A DNA stretch of 13,963 nucleotides from an uncultured Lachnospiraceae bacterium (GTDB lineage Bacteria; Bacillota; Clostridia; Lachnospirales; Lachnospiraceae): the NCBI GenBank assembly GCA_910579225.1, contig CAJTTI010000019.1, forward strand, positions 49,833 through 63,795. Direction: 5' to 3'. Below are positions 6,534 to 13,367 of the stretch, piece by piece. The notes below the pieces were generated by a model. That model saw only the letters and a program-made list of their open reading frames with translations. It did not search any database and was not told the origin of the DNA. The position numbers were made by a program, and so were the translations under genes. The stretch's first letter is position 1. Every line of letters starts with the position of its first letter.

Positions 6534-7492
6534 TGATTCTCCTGTTCCGTAAGCTGATGTTCAATATGTAGAGTCAGATTATTGACAATATCATGAAATG
6601 TTCCTTTCATTGTCACACCTGCTGCACGTACATGCCCACCGCCTCCAAAATAGGAAGCCACTTCGCTCACATCCACAATTTCTTTGGAACGAAGAGAGAC
6701 TTTATACTCCAGATTATCTGTCTCGTACAAGAAGATTGCAACTTCAACATCCTCCGTCATCTTAAGCTGACTGACGATTCCGTCCAAATCCATCGGAGAC
6801 ACGCCGAAAAATGACAGCTCCTTTCTTCGCACCACACTGACAATTCCTCTGCCGTCCAGTACCCGCATGCTTTCCAGAAGTGCCTTCCCAAGAATCTGAT
6901 TCTGAAGATAGGATCTTTTATAATATGTCTCTTCCAGAAGCTGTGTATATGGAATTCCTTTCTCCATCAGCACTGCCGCCATACGCATGGTATCCGGCGA
7001 AGTACAGCTGTATTGAAACACTCCGGTATCATGAGCAATCCCCGTATACAGCGCCGCTGCTGCTTCCTGAGATATCTTCTCCGGCTCCATTAACCTGCAC
7101 AGAACCTCGCAGGTGGAGCTTGCGTTTGCATCAATCTCGTTGATCCCGCCATATCCCGTATTACTTATATGATGATCAATACAAATCGTCTTTTTAGCAG
7201 TGTCAAAATATGCTTTCGCTCCTCCCAGTCGTTCATACGACGCACAATCCAATGCAATGAACAGATCATATTCCTGCTCTTCTCCCTCCGCCTGGCGTAT
7301 CTCGTCGTATCCTTTCAGCACTGCAAATTTCGGATCTGGCTTTTCCAGCCAGATATCCGCTTTGATTGGAGCAAAATTATCCATGATGTAATATTTCAGA
7401 CCAATGCAGGCACCCACACTGTCACCGTCAGGTCTTACATGTCCAGCTATGGCAACGGTACGAACTCCCTGCAATTCCTTATCAAGCTGCAT
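6530..7492 (-). CDS. nrnA: DHH-family oligoribonuclease / pAp phosphatase NrnA
   Basis: The 320-residue protein is expected to degrade nanoRNAs of 2-5 nt and to dephosphorylate pAp to AMP. The DHH domain motifs are visible: HVRPDGDSVG (18-27), the motif II aspartate in ALDCAS (80-85), the DHH triad at 106-108, and AHDTG (153-157). The DHHA1 domain ends with the substrate-binding GGGGHVRAAG (283-292). The start is the ATG at 7492, which follows AGGGGG with a 6-nt gap; an in-frame TTG at 7531 opens the frame earlier but has no ribosome binding site and lies inside a stable hairpin. The gene sits between rbfA and truB, the normal order in Clostridia, and overlaps truB by 4 nt. Confidence 0.95.
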   Translation of the reverse strand: MQLDKELQGVRTVAIAGHVRPDGDSVGACIGLKYYIMDNFAPIKADIWLEKPDPKFAVLKGYDEIRQAEGEEQEYDLFIALDCASYERLGGAKAYFDTAKKTICIDHHISNTGYGGINEIDANASSTCEVLCRLMEPEKISQEAAAALYTGIAHDTGVFQYSCTSPDTMRMAAVLMEKGIPYTQLLEETYYKRSYLQNQILGKALLESMRVLDGRGIVSVVRRKELSFFGVSPMDLDGIVSQLKMTEDVEVAIFLYETDNLEYKVSLRSKEIVDVSEVASYFGGGGHVRAAGVTMKGTFHDIVNNLTLHIEHQLTEQENQ

Positions 7493-7498
7493 TCTTTT

Positions 7499-7504
7499 CC
7501 CCCT
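7499..7504 (-). promoter_or_regulatory. Ribosome binding site that fixes the nrnA start
   Basis: AGGGGG on the minus strand lies 6 nt before the ATG at 7492. It supports that start over the upstream in-frame TTG (7531) and ATG (7519), neither of which has a purine-rich site at the right distance. Confidence 0.75.
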
Positions 7505-7515
7505 GTTATTATTTT

Positions 7516-7546
7516 GCATCCGCTGCAGCAATGCTCCAGCGGATGC
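7516..7546. other. Perfect 10-bp hairpin in the rbfA-nrnA gap
   Basis: GCATCCGCTG (7516-7525) and CAGCGGATGC (7537-7546) pair perfectly around an 11-nt loop that can itself form a 3-bp mini-stem (AGC/GCT). The hairpin lies 14 nt after the rbfA stop and ends 12 nt before the nrnA ribosome binding site. On the plus strand it is followed by TGTTTTTAG, so it looks like a terminator for antisense transcription. On the coding (minus) strand it is flanked by A-runs, not T-runs, so it is unlikely to stop the operon; an RNA processing or stability role is possible. Confidence 0.7.
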
Positions 7547-7559
7547 TGTTTTTAGTTAT

Positions 7560-7925
7560 CTAGCCTTCTTCTTCATTCCCGACCACATCATCAATCAGCT
7601 TTGACATATTCACCCCATATTCAATCGACTGATCCAGTATGAATGTAATCTCCGGCGTATTCCGAAGGTTTAGCTCCCGCGCCAGCTGACGGCGGATATA
7701 TCCCACAGCACTAGTCAATCCATCCAGTGTATTTTTCTTTGCCTCTTCATCTCCCAGCACACTGATATATGCTTTGCAGGTCTTCAGATCAGGCGCCACA
7801 TACACCTGCACCACAGAAGTCAGCGGGCTAATACGCGGATCCTTAATCTCTCCCCGGATAATCTCAGACAAAACTTTCTGGACCTCTCCGCTTACACGGG
7901 TATTTTTAATACTGTTTTTCCTCAT
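7560..7925 (-). CDS. rbfA: 30S ribosome-binding factor RbfA
   Basis: This 121-residue protein binds the maturing 30S subunit near the 5' end of 16S rRNA and is needed for late assembly, especially in the cold. The family pattern is clear: a basic N-terminus with RVSGEVQKVLSEII (10-23), the DPRI motif (29-32), the VYVAPDLKTCKAYISV beta strand region (41-56), and the C-terminal LRNTPEITFILDQSIEYG segment (87-104). Length is usual. The ATG at 7925 lies only 1 nt after the infB stop, and the ribosome binding site GAGGTG is inside the end of infB. A 67-nt gap with a stable hairpin separates it from nrnA. Confidence 0.95.
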   Translation of the reverse strand: MRKNSIKNTRVSGEVQKVLSEIIRGEIKDPRISPLTSVVQVYVAPDLKTCKAYISVLGDEEAKKNTLDGLTSAVGYIRRQLARELNLRNTPEITFILDQSIEYGVNMSKLIDDVVGNEEEG

Positions 7926-7926
7926 T

Positions 7927-10875
7927 CTATCTCGGCACCTCTACCATTGTATAGGCTTCAACAATATCCAGCTCCTGGATATCATTGAATTTATCAAATA
8001 CCAGACCGCATTCATAACCGGCCTTCACTTCTTTTACGTCATCTTTAAACCGCTTCAGAGAAGCCAGCTCTCCTTCGTAGATCTGCTTTCCTTCTCTGGA
8101 AATCCGAATCTTGCAGTTTCTCTGGAAAATACCGTCCAGTATATAGGAACCAGCGATATTTCCCACGCCGGAAGCTTTGAAGATCTGACGAATCTCCGCA
8201 TGTCCGGTTACTTTTTCCTCGAAGATCGGATCCAGCATTCCTTTCATTGCCCGTTCCACATCCTCAATTGCATCATAGATGACGCGGTAAAGCCTCAGAT
8301 CTACTTTCTCCCGGTCTGCAGTATCTTTTGCTGCTGCATCAGGCCTTACATTAAAGCCGATAATGATCGCTTTGGACGCGCTCGCCAGGATCACGTCAGA
8401 CTCATTGATGGCGCCAACTCCTCCATGGATGCATTTCACCACCACCTCTTCATTGGAGAGTTTCAGGAGCGACTGCTTTACTGCCTCCACGGAACCAGCC
8501 ACATCTGCCTTGATGATCAGGTTCAGTTCTTTCAGATTACCGGTCTGAATCTGAGAATACAGATCATCCAAGGACATCTTAAGCTTTGTATCTTCCAGCA
8601 TCTTCTCTCTGCTCTCTTTGATAAAGGTCTCTGCAAAATGCCTTGTCTCTTTATCCGTACTGGGAGAGACGAAGATCTCGCCGGCCATAGGCACATCATT
8701 GAGTCCTAGAATCTCCACCGGCATGGATGGTCCTGCCTCTTTAACTCTGCGTCCCTTATCATCCATCATGGCGCGGACTTTTCCATAAGATGCTCCTGCT
8801 GCAATAAAGTCTCCCACATGTAATGTACCTTTTTGCACCAGCACTGTCGCAACTGGACCTTTTCCTTTGTCAAGCTCCGCTTCGATAACCAGACCTCTAG
8901 CCTGACGTTTCGGATTGGCTTTCAGTTCCAAAACGTCCGCGGTCAGAAGAACCATATCCAAAAGGTCCTCAATACCTTCTTTGGACTTTGCAGATACCGG
9001 AACACAGATCGTACTTCCACCCCAGTCCTCGGAGATCAGGCCATACTCTGTCAGTTCCTGTTTTACTTTATCCACATTTGCGCCCGGTTTATCAATCTTG
9101 TTGATCGCAACCACAATCTCTACTTCTGCTGCTTTTGCATGATTGATTGCTTCAATGGTCTGCGGCTTCACACCATCATCCGCCGCCACCACCAGAATCG
9201 CAATATCCGTGGAACTTGCACCGCGCATACGCATGGCAGTAAATGCCTCATGCCCTGGCGTATCCAGGAAGGTAATCTGTCTTCCACCTGCGGTCACCAT
9301 ATAAGCGCCAATATGCTGCGTGATACCACCAGCCTCCCGGTCCGTCACATTGGTATGACGGATCGCATCCAGAAGGGATGTTTTTCCATGATCCACGTGT
9401 CCCATGACACAGACAACCGGCGCTCTTGGAATCAGCGTATCTTCTGCATCTTCCTGATCTTCCAGCATCTTTCCGATCACATCTTCCTTCACTTCCGGCT
9501 CCGGATCGAAATTATATTCCAGCGCAATCTCCCCGGCTGCTTCAAAATCCAACTCAGAGTTTACAGTCAGCATCTTGCCTTCCAGGAAGAGTTTCTTAAT
9601 GATGACAGACGGCTGAATCTTCATGCGCTCTGCCAGATCTCCAATACTGATGGTTTCCGGCAATGGAAGCTTCTTCGGTTCCAGATCTTCCTTCTTTGCT
9701 GCGGCCGGTTTTGTCTCCGGCCTTATAAATCTGCCGGGTTTGCCCTTCAGTTTGCTGATATCTGCATCTCTATACTGCTTTTCCTGCTTCTGATGATTAC
9801 GGTTATCATACCTTCTGTTCTCCGGTTTTGTCTCCACCGGTGTCTCAAAAGCTTTGTTCATCTGGCGTCCAAGGGTATTTCTCTGGCCCTGTCCGCCGCG
9901 GTTATCCGGACGGCCTCCCTGAGAACGGTCGCCGCGGCCTCTGTTATTGTAACCACCCTGTCCGCCAGGTCTCCCATCCGGACGGCTGCCCTGAGGACGA
10001 TCGCCGCGATTATAGTTTGGACGGTCGCCTCCGTTATTATTCCTGTTATAGCCGGAACGATCACCTCCGGGCCTGCCTTCTGAGCGGTTGCCCTGAGGAC
10101 GATCGCCGCGGTTATAACCCGGACGGTCACCTCCGGGCCTGCCTTCTGAACGATTGCCCTGGGGACGGTCGCCGCGGTTATAGCCCGGACGATCACCTCC
10201 GGGTCTGCCTTCTGAGCGATTGCCCTGAGGACGGTCGCCGCGGTTATAATTGTTGTTCTGACGATTGCCGGAGGGTCTGCCTTCCGAACGGCTGTTCTGG
10301 GACCGGTTGCCCATATTCCGGTTCCCATTCTCTGCAGAACGGACCGGCTGACGATTCTCCGCATTCGTCTCCGGCTTCCTGTTCTCCTGCTTCAGCTCAC
10401 TCTTTACTTCAGCCTTTGCCTCTGGTTTTGTTTCCGGCTTTGGCTCTGGCTTCAATGTGGCTGGTTTTACCGGCAGTTTTCCTTCCGGCTTCCCGGTCGT
10501 CCTTGCCTCTGATCTTGCAGCAGCTTCCCGTTTTGGCTGCGGCCTCTCTCCCTGTGGTTTTTTTGCCGGTCTGCGCTCCGGGCTTTTCTTATCCCGGCTG
10601 TTCTCCGGATTATGCACCACAATAAATTTCTTCTTCTTCGGAACGGCTTTTACTTCCTGTTCCTGTGCAGATGCGGGCTCCTGTGCCTGCTTCTCTTCTT
10701 TTGCCGGCCTGGGTTCTCCAAGCTCCGCACGCACCATTGCTGCCTGATTATCTTCCAGTGTTGCCATATGTGTTGTCACCTCAATATTTTTCTCTGCCAG
10801 TACGGCCATTACTTCTTTGCTTGTTTTGTTCAGTTGCTTCGCGAGTTCATACACCCGGATATTTTTATTCGACAT
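7927..10875 (-). CDS. infB: Translation initiation factor IF-2
   Basis: This 982-residue GTPase places fMet-tRNA on the 30S subunit and promotes subunit joining. The N-terminal IF2_N-like helix bundle is residues 1-53. A long, low-complexity, basic linker follows (about 54-395), including a tandem RG-rich repeat (212-277 and degenerate copies to 331). A second IF2_N domain is near 405-460. The G domain carries GHVDHGKTS (492-500), GGIT (516-519), DTPG (538-541), NKID (592-595) and SAK (628-630). Domains II, III and the fMet-tRNA-binding C-terminal domain (about 890-982) follow without gaps. The ATG at 10875 has GGAGG at 10884-10888, 8 nt upstream; an in-frame TTG at 10890 overlaps that site and is not favoured. 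The start overlaps the end of ylxQ by 11 nt. The protein is longer than many IF-2s because of the linker. Confidence 0.97.
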   Translation of the reverse strand: MSNKNIRVYELAKQLNKTSKEVMAVLAEKNIEVTTHMATLEDNQAAMVRAELGEPRPAKEEKQAQEPASAQEQEVKAVPKKKKFIVVHNPENSRDKKSPERRPAKKPQGERPQPKREAAARSEARTTGKPEGKLPVKPATLKPEPKPETKPEAKAEVKSELKQENRKPETNAENRQPVRSAENGNRNMGNRSQNSRSEGRPSGNRQNNNYNRGDRPQGNRSEGRPGGDRPGYNRGDRPQGNRSEGRPGGDRPGYNRGDRPQGNRSEGRPGGDRSGYNRNNNGGDRPNYNRGDRPQGSRPDGRPGGQGGYNNRGRGDRSQGGRPDNRGGQGQRNTLGRQMNKAFETPVETKPENRRYDNRNHQKQEKQYRDADISKLKGKPGRFIRPETKPAAAKKEDLEPKKLPLPETISIGDLAERMKIQPSVIIKKLFLEGKMLTVNSELDFEAAGEIALEYNFDPEPEVKEDVIGKMLEDQEDAEDTLIPRAPVVCVMGHVDHGKTSLLDAIRHTNVTDREAGGITQHIGAYMVTAGGRQITFLDTPGHEAFTAMRMRGASSTDIAILVVAADDGVKPQTIEAINHAKAAEVEIVVAINKIDKPGANVDKVKQELTEYGLISEDWGGSTICVPVSAKSKEGIEDLLDMVLLTADVLELKANPKRQARGLVIEAELDKGKGPVATVLVQKGTLHVGDFIAAGASYGKVRAMMDDKGRRVKEAGPSMPVEILGLNDVPMAGEIFVSPSTDKETRHFAETFIKESREKMLEDTKLKMSLDDLYSQIQTGNLKELNLIIKADVAGSVEAVKQSLLKLSNEEVVVKCIHGGVGAINESDVILASASKAIIIGFNVRPDAAAKDTADREKVDLRLYRVIYDAIEDVERAMKGMLDPIFEEKVTGHAEIRQIFKASGVGNIAGSYILDGIFQRNCKIRISREGKQIYEGELASLKRFKDDVKEVKAGYECGLVFDKFNDIQELDIVEAYTMVEVPR
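10045..10242 (-). repeat. Three 66-bp tandem repeats inside infB (22-residue RG-rich unit)
   Basis: Three consecutive 22-residue copies (IF-2 residues 212-233, 234-255, 256-277) read RGDRPQGNRS, then EGRPGGDR, then PGYN, with one P-to-S change in the third. Each is 66 bp, so the array is 198 bp, and the DNA copies differ mainly at third codon positions. Degenerate copies continue to residue 331 (about base 9883), with a half-unit (278-289), an RGDRPQGSRPDGRPGG copy and an RGG-like end. The unit is rich in Arg, Gly, Asn, Pro and Asp and is predicted to be disordered. The 66-bp period keeps frame, so copy number can change without breaking IF-2. Confidence 0.9.
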
Positions 10876-11203
10876 CCTTACTGCCTCCAATACCTGATTG
10901 CTGTTTCATCTCCCGGATCGCCGCATTTGCCAATCCTTCATCTTCTATGGCTGCCGACACCCTTGCTTCTTTTCCACAGGCTGCCCCCAGCTCTTCTCTG
11001 CTTCCGGAAAAATACAAAGGTACTTTATAGTAAGTACAGATGTTGCGAAAATTCTTCTTGGAAGCCTCTGAGGCATCTTCCGATACAAGTACCAGCTTTG
11101 CTCTGTGCTGTCTCACCGATTTTTCCACACAAAATTCTCCGCTCACAGCCCTGCCCGCTCTTGTGGCCAGGCCAAGATATGACAGAACTTTATTTTTCTG
11201 CAA
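10865..11203 (-). CDS. ylxQ: L7Ae/L30e-family K-turn RNA-binding protein YlxQ
   Basis: This small basic protein (112 residues from the chosen start) belongs to the L7Ae/L30e/S12e/Gadd45 family; YlxQ-type proteins bind kink-turn RNA, but their cellular role is not settled. Family marks are LGLATRAGRAVSGE (10-23), the RNA-binding segment KLVLVSEDASEASKKNF (36-52), a central VPLYF strand (61-65) and ELGAACGKEAR (71-81). I chose the TTG at 11203 because AAGGAG (11214-11219) lies 10 nt before it and the conserved sequence begins right there; the in-frame ATG at 11233 adds ten basic residues but lacks a good ribosome binding site. The gene overlaps rnpM by 14 nt and infB by 11 nt, so it is tightly packed. 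Confidence 0.9.
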   Translation of the reverse strand: MQKNKVLSYLGLATRAGRAVSGEFCVEKSVRQHRAKLVLVSEDASEASKKNFRNICTYYKVPLYFSGSREELGAACGKEARVSAAIEDEGLANAAIREMKQQSGIGGSKDVE

Positions 11204-11468
11204 GCTTTTCGATCTCCTTTTCCAGACTCTCATAGACTTCTGCAGGAACTGAAAGTTTAAGCGCCCGTTCCAGGCCTTTTGATTTTGCCGCTTTCTTCAT
11301 ACACTCTGTATTCCCGCACAGATATGCGCCTCTCCCGTTCTTCCTGCCGGTCGCATCCAGGATGATCTCATTCTCTGTTGTACGGAGAATCCGTATCATC
11401 TCCCTTTTGCTCCTCATCTCGCCACATCCGATGCACTGACGCATTGGTATCTTCTTCACTGCTCCCAC
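11190..11468 (-). CDS. rnpM: RNase P modulator RnpM (YlxR family)
   Basis: The 92-residue protein matches YlxR, recently named RnpM because it binds RNase P RNA and modulates its activity in Bacillus (recalled knowledge). The hallmark PMRQCIGCGEMRSKREMIRI (8-27) and GRKNGRGAYLC (41-51) motifs are complete, and the cysteines at 12, 15, 51 and 56 are placed as in family members with a possible metal site. The start is taken as GTG at 11468, which has AGGAAG 7 nt upstream and overlaps nusA by 13 nt. A second GTG three codons later (11459), overlapping the nusA TGA as GTGA, is a real alternative that would give an 89-residue protein beginning MKKIPMRQC. Its position between nusA and ylxQ is the standard Firmicutes order. 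Confidence 0.93.
   Translation of the reverse strand: MGAVKKIPMRQCIGCGEMRSKREMIRILRTTENEIILDATGRKNGRGAYLCGNTECMKKAAKSKGLERALKLSVPAEVYESLEKEIEKLAEK
11214..11219 (-). promoter_or_regulatory. Ribosome binding site that selects the TTG start of ylxQ
   Basis: AAGGAG on the minus strand lies 10 nt before TTG at 11203, within the 3' end of rnpM. No comparable purine-rich site precedes the alternative ATG at 11233. Confidence 0.65.
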
Positions 11469-12640
11469 TCTGTCACTTCCTGCTCTTCTGTCTCATCTTC
11501 CCCGTCGTAATAAGTATCCTCTTCATATTCCTCTTCATACTCACCACTGTATTCTTCCTCGTATTCGTCCTCATCATAGAAGCCTTCATAGAAACCTTCA
11601 ATGGCGTTGGCCTGACTTTCGCTCTTGATGTCGATCTTAAAACCTGTCAGCCTTGCCGCGAGTCTTGCATTCTGTCCTTCTTTTCCAATGGCAAGGGACA
11701 ATTGATAGTCGGGAACCACCACTTTCGCAGTCTTGTCTTCCGGATCCGCCAGAACTACCACCACTTTTGCAGGACTCAGCGCATTCTCAATCAAAAGCGC
11801 CGGATTCTCATTCCAGTTGATGATATCAATCTTCTCGCCTTTCAGTTCGTTCACAATCGCGTTGACTCTGGCGCCGTTGAGTCCGACACAGGCTCCCACC
11901 GGATCCACATCCGGATCTTTGGACCAGACGGCAATCTTGGTACGCGATCCGGCCTCCCGGGCAATGCTCTTAATCTCCACTGTTCCGTCCCGGACTTCTG
12001 TAACTTCTGATTCAAACAGTCTTTTCACCAGCTCCGGGTGCGTCCTGGACACCAGGATCCTGGGACCTCTCGTCGTATCCTTTACTTCCAGAATATATAC
12101 TTTGATACGCTCCGTAGGAGTAAATACTTCTCCTTTTACCATCTCATTTTCATTCAGGATTGCATCTACTTTCCCCAGGTTCACGCTTACATTCTTACCT
12201 ATATAACGCTGTACGACTCCGGTAACCACATCTTTTTCTTTTCCATAATATTGATTAAACAGAACTTTGCGCTCTTCTTCACGGATTTTCTGCAGGATCA
12301 CATTTCTTGCATTCTGAGTAGTGATGCGCCCGAACTCCTTTGATTTTACCTCTTCCTGTACAATATCTCCCAGCTCGTATTTACTGTCGATCAGCTTCGC
12401 CGAAGCAAGGCTGATCTCTGTCACATCATTCTCCACTTCTTCCACGACTGCCTTTTCCACATAAACACGAAAATCATAGGTCTCCCGGTCAATGGTTACG
12501 CGGAAATTATCTGTATCCTTTCCAAAATGTCCTTTGCATGCAGTTATCAGGGAATTTTCAATGGCATCCAGCATCACTTCTTTGCTGATATCTTTCTCTT
12601 TCTCCAAAATGTCCAGTGCCATCTTTAATTCAGTGTTCAT
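11456..12640 (-). CDS. nusA: Transcription termination/antitermination factor NusA
   Basis: This 394-residue protein binds RNA polymerase and nascent RNA and affects pausing, intrinsic termination and antitermination. Domains in order are the RNAP-binding N-terminal domain (about 1-125), S1 (about 135-200), KH1 (about 205-280, with DPVGACVGLNGARV) and KH2 (about 285-342, with SLAIGKEGQNARLAAR). In place of the C-terminal repeats of E. coli NusA, it ends in a strongly acidic, Tyr-containing tail (about 343-394) with runs such as DEDEYEEEYSGEYEEEYEED. The ATG at 12640 follows AAGGAGG, a site that overlaps the rimP stop codon and has a rather long spacing of about 12 nt. The gap to rimP is 17 nt. 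Confidence 0.97.
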   Translation of the reverse strand: MNTELKMALDILEKEKDISKEVMLDAIENSLITACKGHFGKDTDNFRVTIDRETYDFRVYVEKAVVEEVENDVTEISLASAKLIDSKYELGDIVQEEVKSKEFGRITTQNARNVILQKIREEERKVLFNQYYGKEKDVVTGVVQRYIGKNVSVNLGKVDAILNENEMVKGEVFTPTERIKVYILEVKDTTRGPRILVSRTHPELVKRLFESEVTEVRDGTVEIKSIAREAGSRTKIAVWSKDPDVDPVGACVGLNGARVNAIVNELKGEKIDIINWNENPALLIENALSPAKVVVVLADPEDKTAKVVVPDYQLSLAIGKEGQNARLAARLTGFKIDIKSESQANAIEGFYEGFYDEDEYEEEYSGEYEEEYEEDTYYDGEDETEEQEVTEWEQ

Positions 12641-12657
12641 TTTCTGTCTTATCCTCC

Positions 12658-13125
12658 TTAAAAATCAAATGCCAGACGAATCAGAGCAATATCCGCCCTT
12701 GGAATGGTTAAAACAGCTCCGTCTTCAAACTCCAGCGTCACTGTTTCTTTGTCCCATTCTTTTAGAATCCCTGTAAACTCCTTCTGCTTATTCAGTGCCC
12801 GAAACAGTTTCACTTCCACAGATTCTCCCTGGCTTCTGACAAAATCTTTCTCTTTTCTGAGAGGCCTTCCCAGTCCCGGCGAACTCACTTCCAGAATGTA
12901 GCTCTCTTCGATGAAATTCTTCTCATCCAGCTGATCCGACAGCGCACGGCTGATCCGTTCACAGTCGTCAATCGTGATCCCTCCCGGCTTGTCAATATAA
13001 GCCCTCAAATACCAGGTTCCCGCCTCTTTGACAAATTCCACATCCACAAGCTCGAACTGATTCTGCTCCATCATAGGAGCCAGAAGTGCTTCTGTCTTCT
13101 CTTCATAACTTTCCCTTCTTGCCAA
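12658..13125 (-). CDS. rimP: Ribosome maturation factor RimP
   Basis: This 155-residue protein assists 30S assembly. Family motifs are FELVDVEFVKEAGTWYLRAY (24-43), DDCERISRALSDQLD (53-67) and the very conserved SSPGLGRPLR (81-90), followed by the C-terminal SH3-like domain (about 93-155). The start is TTG at 13125: AGGAGG (13135-13140) lies 9 nt upstream, and the resulting length equals that of typical RimP. The open frame extends upstream to 13230 with two in-frame ATGs, but these lie inside the structured leader and have no ribosome binding site. It is the first gene of the operon, and its stop overlaps the nusA ribosome binding site. Confidence 0.95.
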   Translation of the reverse strand: MARRESYEEKTEALLAPMMEQNQFELVDVEFVKEAGTWYLRAYIDKPGGITIDDCERISRALSDQLDEKNFIEESYILEVSSPGLGRPLRKEKDFVRSQGESVEVKLFRALNKQKEFTGILKEWDKETVTLEFEDGAVLTIPRADIALIRLAFDF

Positions 13126-13134
13126 GTAGTAATT

Positions 13135-13140
13135 CCTCCT
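13135..13140 (-). promoter_or_regulatory. Ribosome binding site that selects the TTG start of rimP
   Basis: AGGAGG (part of AAAAGGAGGAATT) on the minus strand lies 9 nt before TTG at 13125. It begins 5 nt after the base of the 13146-13171 hairpin, and its AAGGAG is complementary to CTCCTT at 13210-13215 at the 3' arm of the first leader hairpin. Confidence 0.8.
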
Positions 13141-13145
13141 TTTCT

Positions 13146-13171
13146 CTGCCCGGTCGGCTCCATCCGGGCAG
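13146..13171 (-). other. rimP leader hairpin 2, just upstream of the ribosome binding site
   Basis: CTGCCCGG (13164-13171) and CCGGGCAG (13146-13153), read on the minus strand, form a perfect 8-bp GC-rich stem with a 10-nt loop. The same 5' arm can instead pair with the sequence before it (CGGGC at 13175-13179 with GCCCG at 13165-13169, 5-nt loop), so two exclusive structures exist. There is no U-tract after it, so it is not a terminator. Confidence 0.6.
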
Positions 13172-13211
13172 ACAGCCCGACAGATCATTCTTACAGACAT
13201 ACATATAAGAA

Positions 13212-13233
13212 GGAGTGGACGTTTGCCCACCCC
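13212..13233 (-). other. rimP leader hairpin 1 near the 5' end of the operon transcript
   Basis: On the minus strand GGGGTGGGC (13225-13233) pairs with GTCCACTCC (13212-13220) around a tetraloop AAAC: nine pairs, two of them G-U. TTCTTAT follows, a poor U-tract. It begins about 24 nt after the predicted transcription start. It may protect the 5' end, act as a weak attenuator or bind a regulator; the sequence does not tell which. Confidence 0.55.
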
Positions 13234-13263
13234 TTTCTATAATCTGTTTATTAAGTTACTATC

Positions 13264-13291
13264 AGTATATCACAAGTTTTGATAAATGCAA
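13264..13291 (-). promoter_or_regulatory. Promoter of the rimP-nusA-infB-ribF operon
   Basis: On the minus strand TATACT (13264-13269) is preceded by TGA, making an extended -10. TTGCAT (13286-13291) lies 16 bp upstream as the -35. The region upstream is A/T-rich. Transcription would start near 13257 and give a leader of about 131 nt before the rimP TTG. It is the only strong promoter-like sequence seen ahead of the operon. Confidence 0.7.
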
Positions 13292-13367
13292 GTACTTTTT
13301 CTTATATAGATGAACTTTTTCTGTTTCCGCACTCAGAACTCTGTCTTTTCGGTAAGTTTTTAAGTTG

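Noticed and set aside
7774..8709. 311-codon plus-strand frame across rbfA and the infB 3' end
   Set aside because: It is antisense to two conserved genes and lacks recognisable domains; it is a shadow of their codon bias.
10045..10242. Regular repeats that could be taken for a CRISPR array
   Set aside because: The 66-bp units are directly tandem without unique spacers and stay in frame inside infB, so they are coding repeats.
8833..10625. Long plus-strand open frames (8833-10083 and 9828-10625) opposite infB
   Set aside because: They lie wholly inside infB, which has full domain conservation. Their translations are low-complexity mirror images of the RG-rich repeat (Ser/Arg/Asp/Cys-rich) and show no known motif or ribosome binding site.
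13126..13230. N-terminal extension of RimP to 13230
   Set aside because: It would add 35 residues absent from RimP proteins, covers the structured leader, and has no ribosome binding site, whereas AGGAGG precedes the TTG at 13125.
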